A DNA stretch of 64,000 nucleotides from Gemmatimonadota bacterium (GTDB lineage: Bacteria > JAAXHH01): the NCBI GenBank assembly GCA_009838645.1, contig VXRC01000049.1:541054-605053 (forward strand), read 5' to 3'. Each line of letters starts with the position of its first letter. The first letter of the stretch is position 1. The notes below the pieces were generated by a model. That model did no database searches. It had not been told where the DNA came from and saw nothing but the letters and a program-made list of their open reading frames with translations. Shown piece by piece: positions 34,719-43,865 of this stretch. Made by a program: the position numbers and the translations under genes.

Positions 34719-35912
34719 TCAATATCTCCAGAACGTGGAGCGCGCAGGCGCCGGGTAGGCGACGTCGAGATGGGGCGTTTCGAGGCGCACCTGTCCCTCG
34801 TGCAGGCTGTCCACCCCCGCTGCGGTGAGGCCTGTCGTCAGCAGAGTCCGTTCCACGGGATAGGCGGCCTCGCCGGTGAGGAACATCTGCTCCACGTTGT
34901 TGACCTGCGGCGAGAAGAAGTTGGCCAGCGAAGTCCGCGCGGGCGGCATGGGAAGGTACATTTGCGTCGACAGCGGTTCGCTCCGCCCCGCGAGGCGCGC
35001 CGCGAAGTTGAAGTCCTCCACCAGTCCGTTGAAGAGGATCATGGTGCACCGGAGCCCGTCGCGGTGCTCGTAGGTGTAGGACACCGGATCTTCCACCATC
35101 CGCTTCATCTCGTTGATGGTCGGGAAGATATGGTTGAAGCCGTCGCGGGAGGGTTTCAGCGTATGGCTGCGGCAAAGCGCCGCTTCGAAGAGTTCGCGGG
35201 ACCACACCTCGTCGTGGTAGGCTTCCCAGAAGGCATCGCCACGCCGGGCGTGGAGCCAGGCTACACCCGTCTCGCCGCCACCGCGCCGTTCGACCATGCA
35301 CTGCAGGGTCTCCAGGCCGTGGAAGTCGTAGCTGTCGACCCCGCCGTAGCACACGCACATGGCCTCCTCCACCTCGGTGTGCAGCGGCATGTCGACAGAG
35401 GGCGTCCGCCAGGTGACCGGCAGGCTGGACCCCGCCATGAAGGCGAACCCCAGCCGCCGCGAGGTATCGTACATCTCCCGGGCCCATTCCCAGTTCCACG
35501 ACAGGTGCTTGTCGTTGAAGATCGGCGCGGCACGGCCGCTGGCCTCGTAGACCTCCACGATCTCGCGGAACAGTTCGTAGCGAGGATAGAGCCGCTGCCC
35601 CTTCTCGTTGGTCGGATACTCGCCGTGCTCGCCCACCAGGAGGACACCGTCCACCTGCAGCGAATCCCCGCCCAGGGTGAGCGCTTCGGCGACCGTGGGG
35701 TAGATCTTCATGCCGGGGAACCGGGCGGCCCGGTCCCGGCTGAGATCATTCTCGCGCACCTGGTCCACGTACAGGGAGACCAGGTCCATGGGCGGGTGGT
35801 GGTGCCGTCCGGCCCAGCCGTACCCCTCCAGGAAGCGGTCCACGATATGCTGGGTGTGGGCGTAAGGATGGTAGATGGTCGTGATCGCGGCGATCTTCGG
35901 TCGGTTGGCCAT
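34719..35912 (-). CDS. conserved protein of unknown function (tandem paralogue 1)
   Basis: Protein of 397 aa. It shares with its neighbour the opening AAITTIYHPYAHTQHIVDRFL, VSLYVDQ, YPTVAEAL, GEHGEYPTNEKGQRLYPRYE, FMAGSSLPVTWR, GGETGV and PVERTLLTTGL motifs, probably 35-45 % identical by eye. Conserved His, Glu and Asn-Asp-Lys (NDKHL/NDKNL) positions suggest an enzyme. The gene lies 9 bp after qmcA and 4 bp before its paralogue, so all three are probably on one transcript. I cannot assign a function. Confidence 0.75.
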   Translation of the reverse strand: MANRPKIAAITTIYHPYAHTQHIVDRFLEGYGWAGRHHHPPMDLVSLYVDQVRENDLSRDRAARFPGMKIYPTVAEALTLGGDSLQVDGVLLVGEHGEYPTNEKGQRLYPRYELFREIVEVYEASGRAAPIFNDKHLSWNWEWAREMYDTSRRLGFAFMAGSSLPVTWRTPSVDMPLHTEVEEAMCVCYGGVDSYDFHGLETLQCMVERRGGGETGVAWLHARRGDAFWEAYHDEVWSRELFEAALCRSHTLKPSRDGFNHIFPTINEMKRMVEDPVSYTYEHRDGLRCTMILFNGLVEDFNFAARLAGRSEPLSTQMYLPMPPARTSLANFFSPQVNNVEQMFLTGEAAYPVERTLLTTGLTAAGVDSLHEGQVRLETPHLDVAYPAPARSTFWRY

Positions 35913-35921
35913 GGTCGTAAG

Positions 35922-36866
35922 CTAGACGCGCCCCCGATCGCCGTTGTCCGCGTTCCGGTCGTGCTTGATCACGGACATGGCCGATGCGATGATGGAACTG
36001 ACGTCACTGAGATTGGACGGAATGATCAGGCTGTTGCCCGACTTGGCCAGGTTGCCGAAGGTTTCGATGTACTGCTCGGCCACCCGCAGCTGCACGGCCT
36101 CGTCGCCTCCGTCCGACTTGATGGCGCCGGCTATGGCCCGGACACCCTCGGCCGTGGCGTTGGCGACGGTGAGGATGGCCTGGGCTTCGCCCTCGGCTTC
36201 ATTGATCTGCTGCTGCTTCGTGGCCTCGGATTCCTTGATGACCTTCTGCTTCTCGCCCTCGGCCTGGTTGATGTTGGAGTCGCGCAGCCCCTCCGAATTC
36301 AGGATGGCCGCCCGCTTCTCCCGTTCCGCCCGCATCTGCTTCTCCATGGCCTCCAGGACGTCCCGGGGCGGACTGATGTTGCTGATTTCATACCGCAGGA
36401 CCTTGACGCCCCAGGGATCGGACGCCTTGTCCAGTTCGCTGACGACGGCAAAGTTGATGGCGCCGCGCTCTTCGAAGGTCTTGTCCAGGTCGATCTTGCC
36501 GACCTCGCTTCTCAGGGTCGTCTGGGCGAGTTGCGTGATGGCCAGGTCGTAATCGGCTATGCCGTAGGAGGCCCGCTCCGCGTCCAGCACCTGCATGTAG
36601 AGTACACCGTCCACGCCGACCTGCACGTTGTCCCGCGTGATGCAGAGCTGTTCAGGAATGTCGATGGACTGTTCCTTCAGCGTGTGCCGGTAGGCCACCC
36701 GGTCCACGAAGGGCAGCAGGATGTAGAAACCGGCATTCAGCGTCTTGCTGTACTTCCCCAGCCTTTCGATGACGCGGGCTTCCTGCTGCGGCACGACGAT
36801 GATCAGGTTTCTCAGGAATATAATCGCAGCGATCGCGACGACGATGGTTACGATCAAGGTTTCCAT
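35922..36866 (-). CDS. qmcA: SPFH/Band 7 membrane protein, QmcA-like
   Basis: Protein of 314 aa. One N-terminal membrane helix (about 2-25), then the SPFH domain: VPQQEARVIERLGKYSKTLNAGFYILLPF is recognisable as QmcA/stomatin type, followed by SIDIPEQLCITRDNVQVGVDGV. A long coiled coil rich in Glu/Ala/Lys (about 185-255) mediates oligomerisation. Family members form large cage-like assemblies that organise inner-membrane microdomains and regulate FtsH-type proteolysis. It sits 72 bp behind its usual partner NfeD. Confidence 0.9.
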   Translation of the reverse strand: METLIVTIVVAIAAIIFLRNLIIVVPQQEARVIERLGKYSKTLNAGFYILLPFVDRVAYRHTLKEQSIDIPEQLCITRDNVQVGVDGVLYMQVLDAERASYGIADYDLAITQLAQTTLRSEVGKIDLDKTFEERGAINFAVVSELDKASDPWGVKVLRYEISNISPPRDVLEAMEKQMRAEREKRAAILNSEGLRDSNINQAEGEKQKVIKESEATKQQQINEAEGEAQAILTVANATAEGVRAIAGAIKSDGGDEAVQLRVAEQYIETFGNLAKSGNSLIIPSNLSDVSSIIASAMSVIKHDRNADNGDRGRV

Positions 36867-36938
36867 TACAGATTCCTTCCAGCGTAATTGATGACGGAAG
36901 AGGTCGTAAAGAACCCCTCGACGCCATCCGGGTTGAGT

Positions 36939-37370
36939 TTACGCGCTTCTTACCCAGAGTGAGACGCCTTCAACACTTTCGACCAGGCAGGCCTGTCCCT
37001 TTTCGATAAGCGTGTCTCCCTTGTTCACGGCGTTCCAGCTCGTGCCCCGCACTTCCACCTTGCCGGTGCCATTGGCCGGGATGTCCTCGAGGGCCTTTCC
37101 CGATTCGCCCTCCAGGGTGTTGATTTTGGTAGCGGGTTCATCGGGATTAAGTCTTTCGGTCAGCATCCGGCGGAACAGGACGAGCGAGGCGATGGAGACA
37201 ACGGAAAACAGGAGAAACTGAACCCAGGTTGTTTCCACCAGGCCTACCCAGGCCAGCACGCCGACCACGAGCGCGGCGACGCCGAAGAACAGCAGGTAGA
37301 AAGCGCCTGGCGTGGCCATCTCGGCCAGGCAGAGCAACACGCCGCCAACAATCCAGACCCACCAGGCCAT
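36939..37370 (-). CDS. NfeD family membrane protein
   Basis: Protein of 143 aa of the short NfeD type (no serine protease domain). Three hydrophobic helices (about 4-22, 25-44, 48-65) carry WVWIVGGVLLCLAEM-TPG, and a C-terminal OB-like beta barrel includes EGESGKALEDI, GKVEVRGTSWNAV and KGQACLVESVEGVSLWV. These proteins pair with SPFH proteins, and the qmcA-like gene is directly downstream. It begins 38 bp after odhB. Confidence 0.9.
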   Translation of the reverse strand: MAWWVWIVGGVLLCLAEMATPGAFYLLFFGVAALVVGVLAWVGLVETTWVQFLLFSVVSIASLVLFRRMLTERLNPDEPATKINTLEGESGKALEDIPANGTGKVEVRGTSWNAVNKGDTLIEKGQACLVESVEGVSLWVRSA

Positions 37371-37408
37371 CAGCCCCTCCCGGAATCAGGTAAATCGCCG
37401 TCAGGACG

Positions 37409-38731
37409 TCACACTTCGAGCAGCAAAGCCGCGGGCACCTCGATCAGGGACTTGACCCTGGCCAGGAACTGCACGGCTTCCCGGCCGTCGATGATCCGGT
37501 GGTCGTAGCTCAGCGCCACGTACATCATGGGACGGATCACGACCTCTCCGTCGACGGCCACAGGACGGTCGTCGATGCGGTGCAGCCCCAGTATGCCGAC
37601 CTGCGGCGGGTTCAGGATGGGCGTGCTCAGCATCGAACCGAAAACCCCTCCGTTCGTGATCGTAAAGGTGCCGCCGCGCAGATCCTCCAGCGAAAGTTTG
37701 CCCTCGCCGGCCTTTGCCGCGTACTGTCTGATATTGCTTTCGATCTCGGCGAATGACATGCGGACCGCGTCCCGCAGGACCGGCACCACGAGTCCGTCCT
37801 CGGCGCCCACCGCGATCCCGATGTCGTAGTAGTGCTTCCTGACGATCGCGTCCCCGCGGATCTCGGCATTGAGTTCGGGGAAATCCCTGAGCGCGCCGAT
37901 CACGGCCTTGACGAAGAAGGACATGAATCCCAGCCGCACGCCGTGCCGTTCCTCGAAGGCCTCGCGGTTCCTTCGGCGTATCGTCATCACCGTGCTCATG
38001 TCGATCTCGTTGAAGGTCGTCAGCATCGCCGCGGTCTGCTGCGCCTCCACGAGCCGGCTGGCAATGGTGCGCCGGCGCCGGGACATAGGCACGATTTCCT
38101 CCCGGTCGTCACCGACCGGGTCGGCCGCGGGCGTCGTGGGTTCGGCCGCACGCGCTGCTGGTTCGGCCTCGGGCGCTGTGGGTTCGGCCGCACGTGTCGC
38201 CACCGCGCGTTCCACGTCCTCCCTGCGGATCCGGCCACCCATCCCGGTCCCTTCCACGTCCGACAGGGAAATCCCCGCTTCATCCGCAATGCGCCGTGCC
38301 ACGGGCGTTACCCGGTCGTCGGTGACCGCTTGGGACGGCCCTGACGCTTCCCGGGCGGATACGGGGGGTTCATCCGCGGAACCGGATTCTATTGCGGAAG
38401 CGGGTTCAGCCGCGGTTGCGGATTCATCCGCTGACGCGCCCTTGCTGTCCGTACTTCCCGCGCTGTCCGTGCTGTCCGTCGCCGCCGCTTCGCCGCTTTC
38501 GTCCAGTACGCCGAGGAGGTCGCCGATGCGGACGTCCTCGCCCGCGGCCCGTTCGATACGGGAAAGTACACCGCTGTCGTTGGCATTCACTTCGAGGGTG
38601 ACTTTCTCCGTCTCGAGTTCCAGGAGGGCTTCGCCGGTCGTGACCGGGTCGCCTTCCTGTTTGAACCACTGGACGACAGTTGCCTCTACGATGGATTCAC
38701 CCAATTGCGGCACGGTGATATCGATGGCCAT
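37409..38731 (-). CDS. odhB: 2-oxoglutarate dehydrogenase E2 (dihydrolipoyl succinyltransferase)
   Basis: Protein of 440 aa. The N-terminal lipoyl domain has the attachment lysine in [12 protein letters not shown] (about 40-50). An Ala/Glu/Ser/Pro-rich linker, a peripheral subunit-binding domain ([16 protein letters not shown]) and a second Ala/Glu/Pro linker lead to the catalytic domain, with the [14 protein letters not shown] signature carrying the active-site His and Asp. It transfers succinyl groups to CoA in the TCA cycle. It lies 172 bp behind odhA; the E3 gene is not in the window. Confidence 0.94.
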   Translation of the reverse strand: MAIDITVPQLGESIVEATVVQWFKQEGDPVTTGEALLELETEKVTLEVNANDSGVLSRIERAAGEDVRIGDLLGVLDESGEAAATDSTDSAGSTDSKGASADESATAAEPASAIESGSADEPPVSAREASGPSQAVTDDRVTPVARRIADEAGISLSDVEGTGMGGRIRREDVERAVATRAAEPTAPEAEPAARAAEPTTPAADPVGDDREEIVPMSRRRRTIASRLVEAQQTAAMLTTFNEIDMSTVMTIRRRNREAFEERHGVRLGFMSFFVKAVIGALRDFPELNAEIRGDAIVRKHYYDIGIAVGAEDGLVVPVLRDAVRMSFAEIESNIRQYAAKAGEGKLSLEDLRGGTFTITNGGVFGSMLSTPILNPPQVGILGLHRIDDRPVAVDGEVVIRPMMYVALSYDHRIIDGREAVQFLARVKSLIEVPAALLLEV

Positions 38732-38903
38732 TCAAACTCCCGGGGTCTTCACTTCGTATTCGGCAGTTCAATTCAAAAGAGGTTCAGGACAACTGCGATT
38801 TAGATTTACTTCGGCCAGACTGAAGGGGCTGCCTCGAGCCAGCATGTTCCGGCTTCCAGACGCATGCCCGAATCGTACAAAATGCGCCGGACGCGGCGAT
38901 CTG

Positions 38904-41819
38904 TCAATGCATCTCTATATTTCCCGATGCGCCCATGGCAAAGGCCATTTCAACGAGGTTTTTCTGGTTGTGGTTGTGAATAGCCGTCGAACCCTCCGAG
39001 GGCACCGCGCTCGGCGGGCGGGATACGCGGTAGACCGGGCACCGGCCATCCAGGACTGTCTCCAGGACCTTGCGGTTGTAGTCCCAGGCGCCCATGTTCT
39101 CCGGTTCTTCCTGGAGCCAGACGACTTCCTCCAACCCGGGGAACTCCCCAACGATCCGGGCCACCTGGTCCTCCGCAACCGGGTAGAGTTGTTCAATGCG
39201 AACGACCGCGGCATGGGTTGCGCTTTCCCACAGTTCGTCGTTCATCAGGTCGACGTACACTTTGCCGCTGCAGAACACCAGTCTCCGGATCTTCTCCGGA
39301 TGTTCCTTCGCACGCTCGTCTTCGATAATCGGCATCCATTTCCCTTCGGCCAGCTCGCGGGCGGTAGAAGCCACGTCGGGATGACGCAACAGGCTCTTGG
39401 GCGTCATGATGATGAGGGGCAGCGGGTCGGATTCGAGTAGCCTCGACTGCCGCCTCAGCAGGTGGAAGTACTGGGCCGCCGTGGTGCAGTTGGCAATGCG
39501 TATGTTGAAATCGGCGCCGAAGGACAGGAATCGCTCCATCAGCCCGCTGGAGTGATCCGGCCCCTGCCCTTCGAATCCGTGCGGGAGCAGGATGGTCAGG
39601 GACGAGGTCTGCCCCCACTTGGCCCGGCCGGAAACGAGGAATTCGTCGATGATGATCTGGGCGCCGTCCACGAAGTCGCCGTACTGGGCTTCCCAGAGCA
39701 CGAATCGCTCCGGCGCCTGGATGCTGTACCCGTACTCGAATCCCAGCGCGGCGTATTCGGTCAGCGGCGTGTTCCGCGTCTCGAAGGAGGCATTCGCCTG
39801 GGGCAGCCGGCGCAGCGGCGTCCAGGCCCGGTCGGTCTCGTAGTCGTGCAGCACGTTGTGCCGCTGGCTGAAGGTTCCCCGCTCCACGTCCTGGCCCGTG
39901 AGGCGGACCGGCACGCCGTCCTCGATGATGGTGGCGAAGGCCAGGGTCTCGGCATGGGCCCAGTCGATTTTCCGGGCGTCCACGTCGTCCAGCGCCCGCC
40001 GACGCCGTTCGATCACCCGCTTGAGCCTGGGATGGAGGGTGAATTGATCCGGAAACGTCCACAGCGCCTTGTTCAGGTTCTTCAGCCGCCGCATGGAAAC
40101 GGAAGAACGCGTCCGCCGGGCGGTTCCCGACCTCGGCGGCTTGTAATAGGGCTCCATGAGCATTTCTTCCGGTTTCAATTCATCCAGCATCGTCTGCATG
40201 GCCCCCATGCGGCCGGCGACCAATTCCTCCGGCTTCCCCGCTTCGATCCGGCCCTCCGCCACGAGCCGGTCGGCCCACAGCTTCCTTACCGTCGGATGCG
40301 CGTCGATCCGCCGGTAGAGACTGGGATGGGTGAGCGATGGGTCGTCTCCCTCGTTGTGGCCGTGCCGGCGGTACCCGATCAGGTCGATCAGGAAGTCCTT
40401 GCGGAACTTGACGCGGTAGGCGTAGGCGATGCGGGCGGCCTCCAGACAGGCCGCCGGGTCGTCGGCGTTCACATGAATGATCGGGATTTCAAATCCCCGC
40501 GCGATGTCGCTGGCGTACAGCGTGCTGCGGGACTGTTCCGACGGTGTGGTGTACCCGAGTTGGTTGTTGGTGATGAGGTGGATCGTGCCGCCCGTCCTGA
40601 ATCCCGGGACGCGGTAAAGCGTAAAGGTCTCCGCGACGACGCCCTGTCCCGAAAACGCCGCATCGCCATGGATCAGAATGGGCAGGTTCCGCTCGGGCAG
40701 GGGCCGGACGTCCCCCGGCAGGTTGACGATCGTCCCCGCGGCGCGGGCCATGCCCTCGAGCACCGGATTGACCGCTTCCAGGTGGCTGGGGTTCGGTGCG
40801 AGGTGGATATGCAGGTCCACTTCCATGCCCTGCCGGTCCTGGTATCTGCGCTGGGCGCCGCTGTGGTACTTCACGTCGCCGGTCCAGCCCGTGTCGTTGC
40901 CGGTCTTGTTGACCCGCTGCACCGGGTCCCGGAATTCGGCCAGGATGTGTTCGTAGGGTTTGTGCAGGATGTGGGCCAGCACGTTGAGCCGGCCCCGGTG
41001 GGCCATGCCGATCAGGATGTTGCAGGTGTTGTTCTCCGCGGCCTCGCCAATCACCCCGTCCAGGACGAGGATCATGGTGTCAAGGCCTTCGATGGAGAAC
41101 CGGGTCTTGCCGGGGAAGGTCCGGTGCAGAAACTGCTCGAAGACCTCCACCTCGGTGAGACGGTCGAGGATGGCCAGTGCGCTCTCGTCATCTTCCGAGG
41201 GTCTGAACCGCCCCGTTTCCGCGGCCTCCTGCAGCCATTCCCGCTCTCCGGGCACCTCGATGTGCATGTAGTCGTAACCGGTGGTGGAGGAATAGACGCG
41301 CTTGAGTTTCTTGAGGGCCTCGGAGGCGTTGCCGCACTGCTGGCCCACCGGACCGCCGATAAGGGAGGAGGGCAGTTGTCGCATGGTCACTTCGGTCACG
41401 CCCTGCGCCTCCAGTTCCAGCTCGGTCAGGGGGTCGCCCAGTGCGGCGTCGTCCTCGGTCGCGAAGACGGAATAGGGAAAATACCTGGGATCGGCCAGGG
41501 GGTCCAGGTGGGCGCCGAGATGTCCATACTCGCGGACGTTCTGGGCGAGATTGGCGATGAAGACGATCTGGTCGATACCGGCCGGACTGGCGCTGCCGTC
41601 TGCGCTGGCGGCGCTGGTGACGCCGTCGGCTCTGGCGGGGCTGGCGGCGCTTGAAGTGCCGTCGGTGCCGGCAGTTGGATCTCCGTCGAGGTCGGCTGCA
41701 TGGCGGGAGAACAGCGCGCGGGTTTCCGCGTCGACAGATTCGGGATCTTCGAGGTATTGCTCGTATAACGCGATCACGTAACCGGCGTTTGGGCCATGGA
41801 ACTCGCGCAAGAGATCCAA
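38904..41819 (-). CDS. odhA: 2-oxoglutarate dehydrogenase E1 (ThDP-dependent)
   Basis: Protein of about 971 aa, the usual size for the TCA-cycle E1. Motifs include FHGPNAGYVIALYEQYLEDP at the N-terminus, MAHRGRLNVLAH, IHGDAAFSGQGVVAETF (ThDP/Mg site), TNNQLGYTTPS, VNADDPAACLEA, RRHGHNEGDDPS and LPHGFEGQGPDHSS. The start is debatable: TTG at 41819 has GGGAGGA six bases upstream, while a GTG five codons earlier (41834) has no ribosome-binding site. An Ala/Ser/Gly/Asp-rich linker follows the first 45 residues. The 288-bp gap to argG holds divergent control signals that I could not resolve. Confidence 0.93.
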   Translation of the reverse strand: MDLLREFHGPNAGYVIALYEQYLEDPESVDAETRALFSRHAADLDGDPTAGTDGTSSAASPARADGVTSAASADGSASPAGIDQIVFIANLAQNVREYGHLGAHLDPLADPRYFPYSVFATEDDAALGDPLTELELEAQGVTEVTMRQLPSSLIGGPVGQQCGNASEALKKLKRVYSSTTGYDYMHIEVPGEREWLQEAAETGRFRPSEDDESALAILDRLTEVEVFEQFLHRTFPGKTRFSIEGLDTMILVLDGVIGEAAENNTCNILIGMAHRGRLNVLAHILHKPYEHILAEFRDPVQRVNKTGNDTGWTGDVKYHSGAQRRYQDRQGMEVDLHIHLAPNPSHLEAVNPVLEGMARAAGTIVNLPGDVRPLPERNLPILIHGDAAFSGQGVVAETFTLYRVPGFRTGGTIHLITNNQLGYTTPSEQSRSTLYASDIARGFEIPIIHVNADDPAACLEAARIAYAYRVKFRKDFLIDLIGYRRHGHNEGDDPSLTHPSLYRRIDAHPTVRKLWADRLVAEGRIEAGKPEELVAGRMGAMQTMLDELKPEEMLMEPYYKPPRSGTARRTRSSVSMRRLKNLNKALWTFPDQFTLHPRLKRVIERRRRALDDVDARKIDWAHAETLAFATIIEDGVPVRLTGQDVERGTFSQRHNVLHDYETDRAWTPLRRLPQANASFETRNTPLTEYAALGFEYGYSIQAPERFVLWEAQYGDFVDGAQIIIDEFLVSGRAKWGQTSSLTILLPHGFEGQGPDHSSGLMERFLSFGADFNIRIANCTTAAQYFHLLRRQSRLLESDPLPLIIMTPKSLLRHPDVASTARELAEGKWMPIIEDERAKEHPEKIRRLVFCSGKVYVDLMNDELWESATHAAVVRIEQLYPVAEDQVARIVGEFPGLEEVVWLQEEPENMGAWDYNRKVLETVLDGRCPVYRVSRPPSAVPSEGSTAIHNHNQKNLVEMAFAMGASGNIEMH

Positions 41820-42107
41820 CTCGAATCCTCCCACGGGCGATTGATTTCGACGTGGCTGGCGGGCGGGGAATCAATGCCTGGCGAAGGCCTCTCAGACTCC
41901 GGTTCATCGCCGTTTCAACCCGCATACGAAGATAGAGGCGCCACCGGGGAAAGGCAAATGAATTGTAGGGGTTCCGGGTGAGTGCTGAAGCGCCGGATGC
42001 AGGTCCCTTTCCCCGATTAGTGCCTTGACTTTTGACTTGCGTATGCATTACTTCCAGATTTCGATCTTAATCCGTATCAACCGGTTGTTTCGAGGAGTTT
42101 CGACCTC

Positions 42108-43352
42108 ATGGACCTGAGTGGGTTGAAAGGCAGGACCGTCGGCGCCGCGGTATCGGGCGGACTGGACAGTTGTACCGTCACCCGGTGGCTGGCGGATCAC
42201 GACGTGGACGTGGTTTGCGTGACCGCCGACCTGGGCCAGCCGGATGAAGAACGCATCGACTACGTCGCCGAACGCATGATGCGGTGCGGCGCGAAGGACG
42301 CCGTAATCGTAGACGCGAAGGATGAACTGGCGCAGGCCGGCATCGAGGTCATCCAGTGCCAGGCCGCCTACGAGGGGAACTACTGGAACACGACCGGCAT
42401 AGCCCGTCACATTACGGTGCGGACCCTGCTGCCCGAGCTCAAGAAGCGCGGCATCGATATCCTCTCCCACGGCGCGACAGGCCGCGGGAACGACCAGGTC
42501 AGGTTCCAGCTCGTGGCCAACATGATCGACCCTTCGGTAGAGGTCTACGCCCCCTGGAGGGACCAGGCCTTCCTGGATGATTTTCCCGGACGAAAAGAGA
42601 TGATCGACTTCTGTGAAGACCGCGAGTTGCCGATACAGGCTTCCCACGAGAAACCCTATTCCACGGACGCGAACATCCTCGGACTGACTCATGAGGCCGG
42701 CCGCCTCGAGTCGCTCGAAACCCCGGCCGGTTTCATCACGCCCGGCATGGGCGTCCATCCCCGGGAAGCGCCCGATGCGCCCGAACGGTTTGCCGTCCGC
42801 TTCGAACAAGGCGTACCGGTCCGGATTAACGGAGACCCGGCGACGCCGCTGTCGGTCATCGAGACGGCCAATCGGATCGGCGGCAGAAACGGCATCGGGA
42901 TCGGGATCCACACGGTGGAAAACCGCTTCGTGGGCATCAAAAGCCGGGGCGTCTACGAGTCGCCGGCCATGACGCTCCTCGGTCAATGCTACGAGTTCCT
43001 GCTGCAGCTCATTCTCGACCGCCGCGCCCGGCGTTCCTTCGACCAGGCCTCGGAAGTCATCGCGGAGCAGATCTACCAGGGCTACTGGTACGATCCCGCC
43101 ACCCAGGCTTTGCGGGCATCCGTCGACGTGTTCAACCAGCTCGCCACGGGGACCATCCAGGTCGATCTGTACAAGGGCGGCGTGTCCTTCGTGTCGGCCG
43201 AGAACGTCCCTAACTCGCTCTATTCCGAGACAACGGCATCCATGGAGGGCGTGGGGGATTTCGACCACAAGGATTCCGAGGGATTCCTGGGCGTGCTGGG
43301 GGTCAGCGCACGGGCTCTCAAATCATCCGGTCAGACCACCCAGACGCGGTAG
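42108..43352 (+). CDS. argG: argininosuccinate synthase
   Basis: Protein of 414 aa, a normal length. It joins citrulline and aspartate with ATP in arginine synthesis. The PP-loop AVSGGLDSCTVTRWL is at about 14-28, and further family blocks are ADLGQ, LSHGATGRGNDQVRF, PWRD, SHEKPYSTDANILG, VENRFVGIKSRGVYESP and GYWYDP. Upstream TTGACT occurs twice (42025, 42032) without a convincing -10. It heads the long plus-strand gene run, although arginine synthesis has no obvious link to the genes behind it. Confidence 0.96.
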   Translation: MDLSGLKGRTVGAAVSGGLDSCTVTRWLADHDVDVVCVTADLGQPDEERIDYVAERMMRCGAKDAVIVDAKDELAQAGIEVIQCQAAYEGNYWNTTGIARHITVRTLLPELKKRGIDILSHGATGRGNDQVRFQLVANMIDPSVEVYAPWRDQAFLDDFPGRKEMIDFCEDRELPIQASHEKPYSTDANILGLTHEAGRLESLETPAGFITPGMGVHPREAPDAPERFAVRFEQGVPVRINGDPATPLSVIETANRIGGRNGIGIGIHTVENRFVGIKSRGVYESPAMTLLGQCYEFLLQLILDRRARRSFDQASEVIAEQIYQGYWYDPATQALRASVDVFNQLATGTIQVDLYKGGVSFVSAENVPNSLYSETTASMEGVGDFDHKDSEGFLGVLGVSARALKSSGQTTQTR

Positions 43353-43361
43353 GCCGGATCG

Positions 43362-43407
43362 CGCACGTTGAAAACCGCACACGTTGAAAACCGCACACGT
43401 TGAAAAC
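43362..43407. repeat. 16-bp tandem repeat, three units, between argG and VOC gene
   Basis: Units 43362-43375 (14 bp, lacking CA), 43376-43391 and 43392-43407 read CGCACACGTTGAAAAC. They occupy most of the 70-bp gap between argG and the next gene and end 15 bases before its ATG. Each unit contains a TTG in frame with that gene. Confidence 0.9.
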
Positions 43408-43422
43408 CTGGAGACTATATTT

Positions 43423-43845
43423 ATGCCGGTCGGCAGCAAAAACCAGTTGGTTCCCGGATGCGGCACGCATCACGTCGCCGTTCAGACACGGGACTGGAAC
43501 GCATCGCTGCGGCTGTACCAGGATGTCCTGGGCATGCAGCCCGTGGCGGAATTCGGCCCCGCCGAGCGGAGGATCATGCTCCTCGACGCCGGGGACGGCA
43601 GTCACATCGAACTGTTCCAGCCCACGAACGATACCCCTTTGCCGGGCGGTCCCTCGCCCAATGACCCGGTCACCCATATCGCGCTGGCCACGACGGATGC
43701 GCGGACTGCGATCGAACACGTCCGGTCCCACGGATACGAGGTGACGATCGAACCGAAAGAGGTCAATCTGGGAGGACTCGAAGTGACCGTCGCTTTCTTC
43801 AATGGCCCGTGCGGCGAGGTGATCGAGTTCTTCCAGGAGCATTGA
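43423..43845 (+). CDS. VOC (glyoxalase/bleomycin-resistance) superfamily protein
   Basis: Protein of 140 aa from ATG 43423 (GGAG 10 bases upstream; TTG codons in the upstream repeat are rejected). It has GTHHVAVQTRDWNASLRLYQDVLGM at the start, HIELFQ in the middle and THIALATTDARTAIEHV and GEVIEFFQEH at the end, a complete metal-binding VOC fold with candidate ligands His and Glu. It is probably a lyase, isomerase or dioxygenase of unknown substrate. The peptidase gene follows after 20 bp. Confidence 0.85.
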   Translation: MPVGSKNQLVPGCGTHHVAVQTRDWNASLRLYQDVLGMQPVAEFGPAERRIMLLDAGDGSHIELFQPTNDTPLPGGPSPNDPVTHIALATTDARTAIEHVRSHGYEVTIEPKEVNLGGLEVTVAFFNGPCGEVIEFFQEH

Positions 43846-43865
43846 CCGAGCAACGCAGGGACCCG

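Noticed and set aside
34683..36887. Long plus-strand open frame (734 codons) opposite the tandem paralogues and SPFH gene
   Set aside because: High-GC codon bias leaves few stops in the opposite strand. The frame has no recognisable domain, and the minus-strand frames are clear protein families with tight operon spacing.
39462..41654. Long plus-strand open frame opposite odhA
   Set aside because: It lies wholly inside an unmistakable 2-oxoglutarate dehydrogenase gene and its translation resembles no protein; it is a GC shadow.
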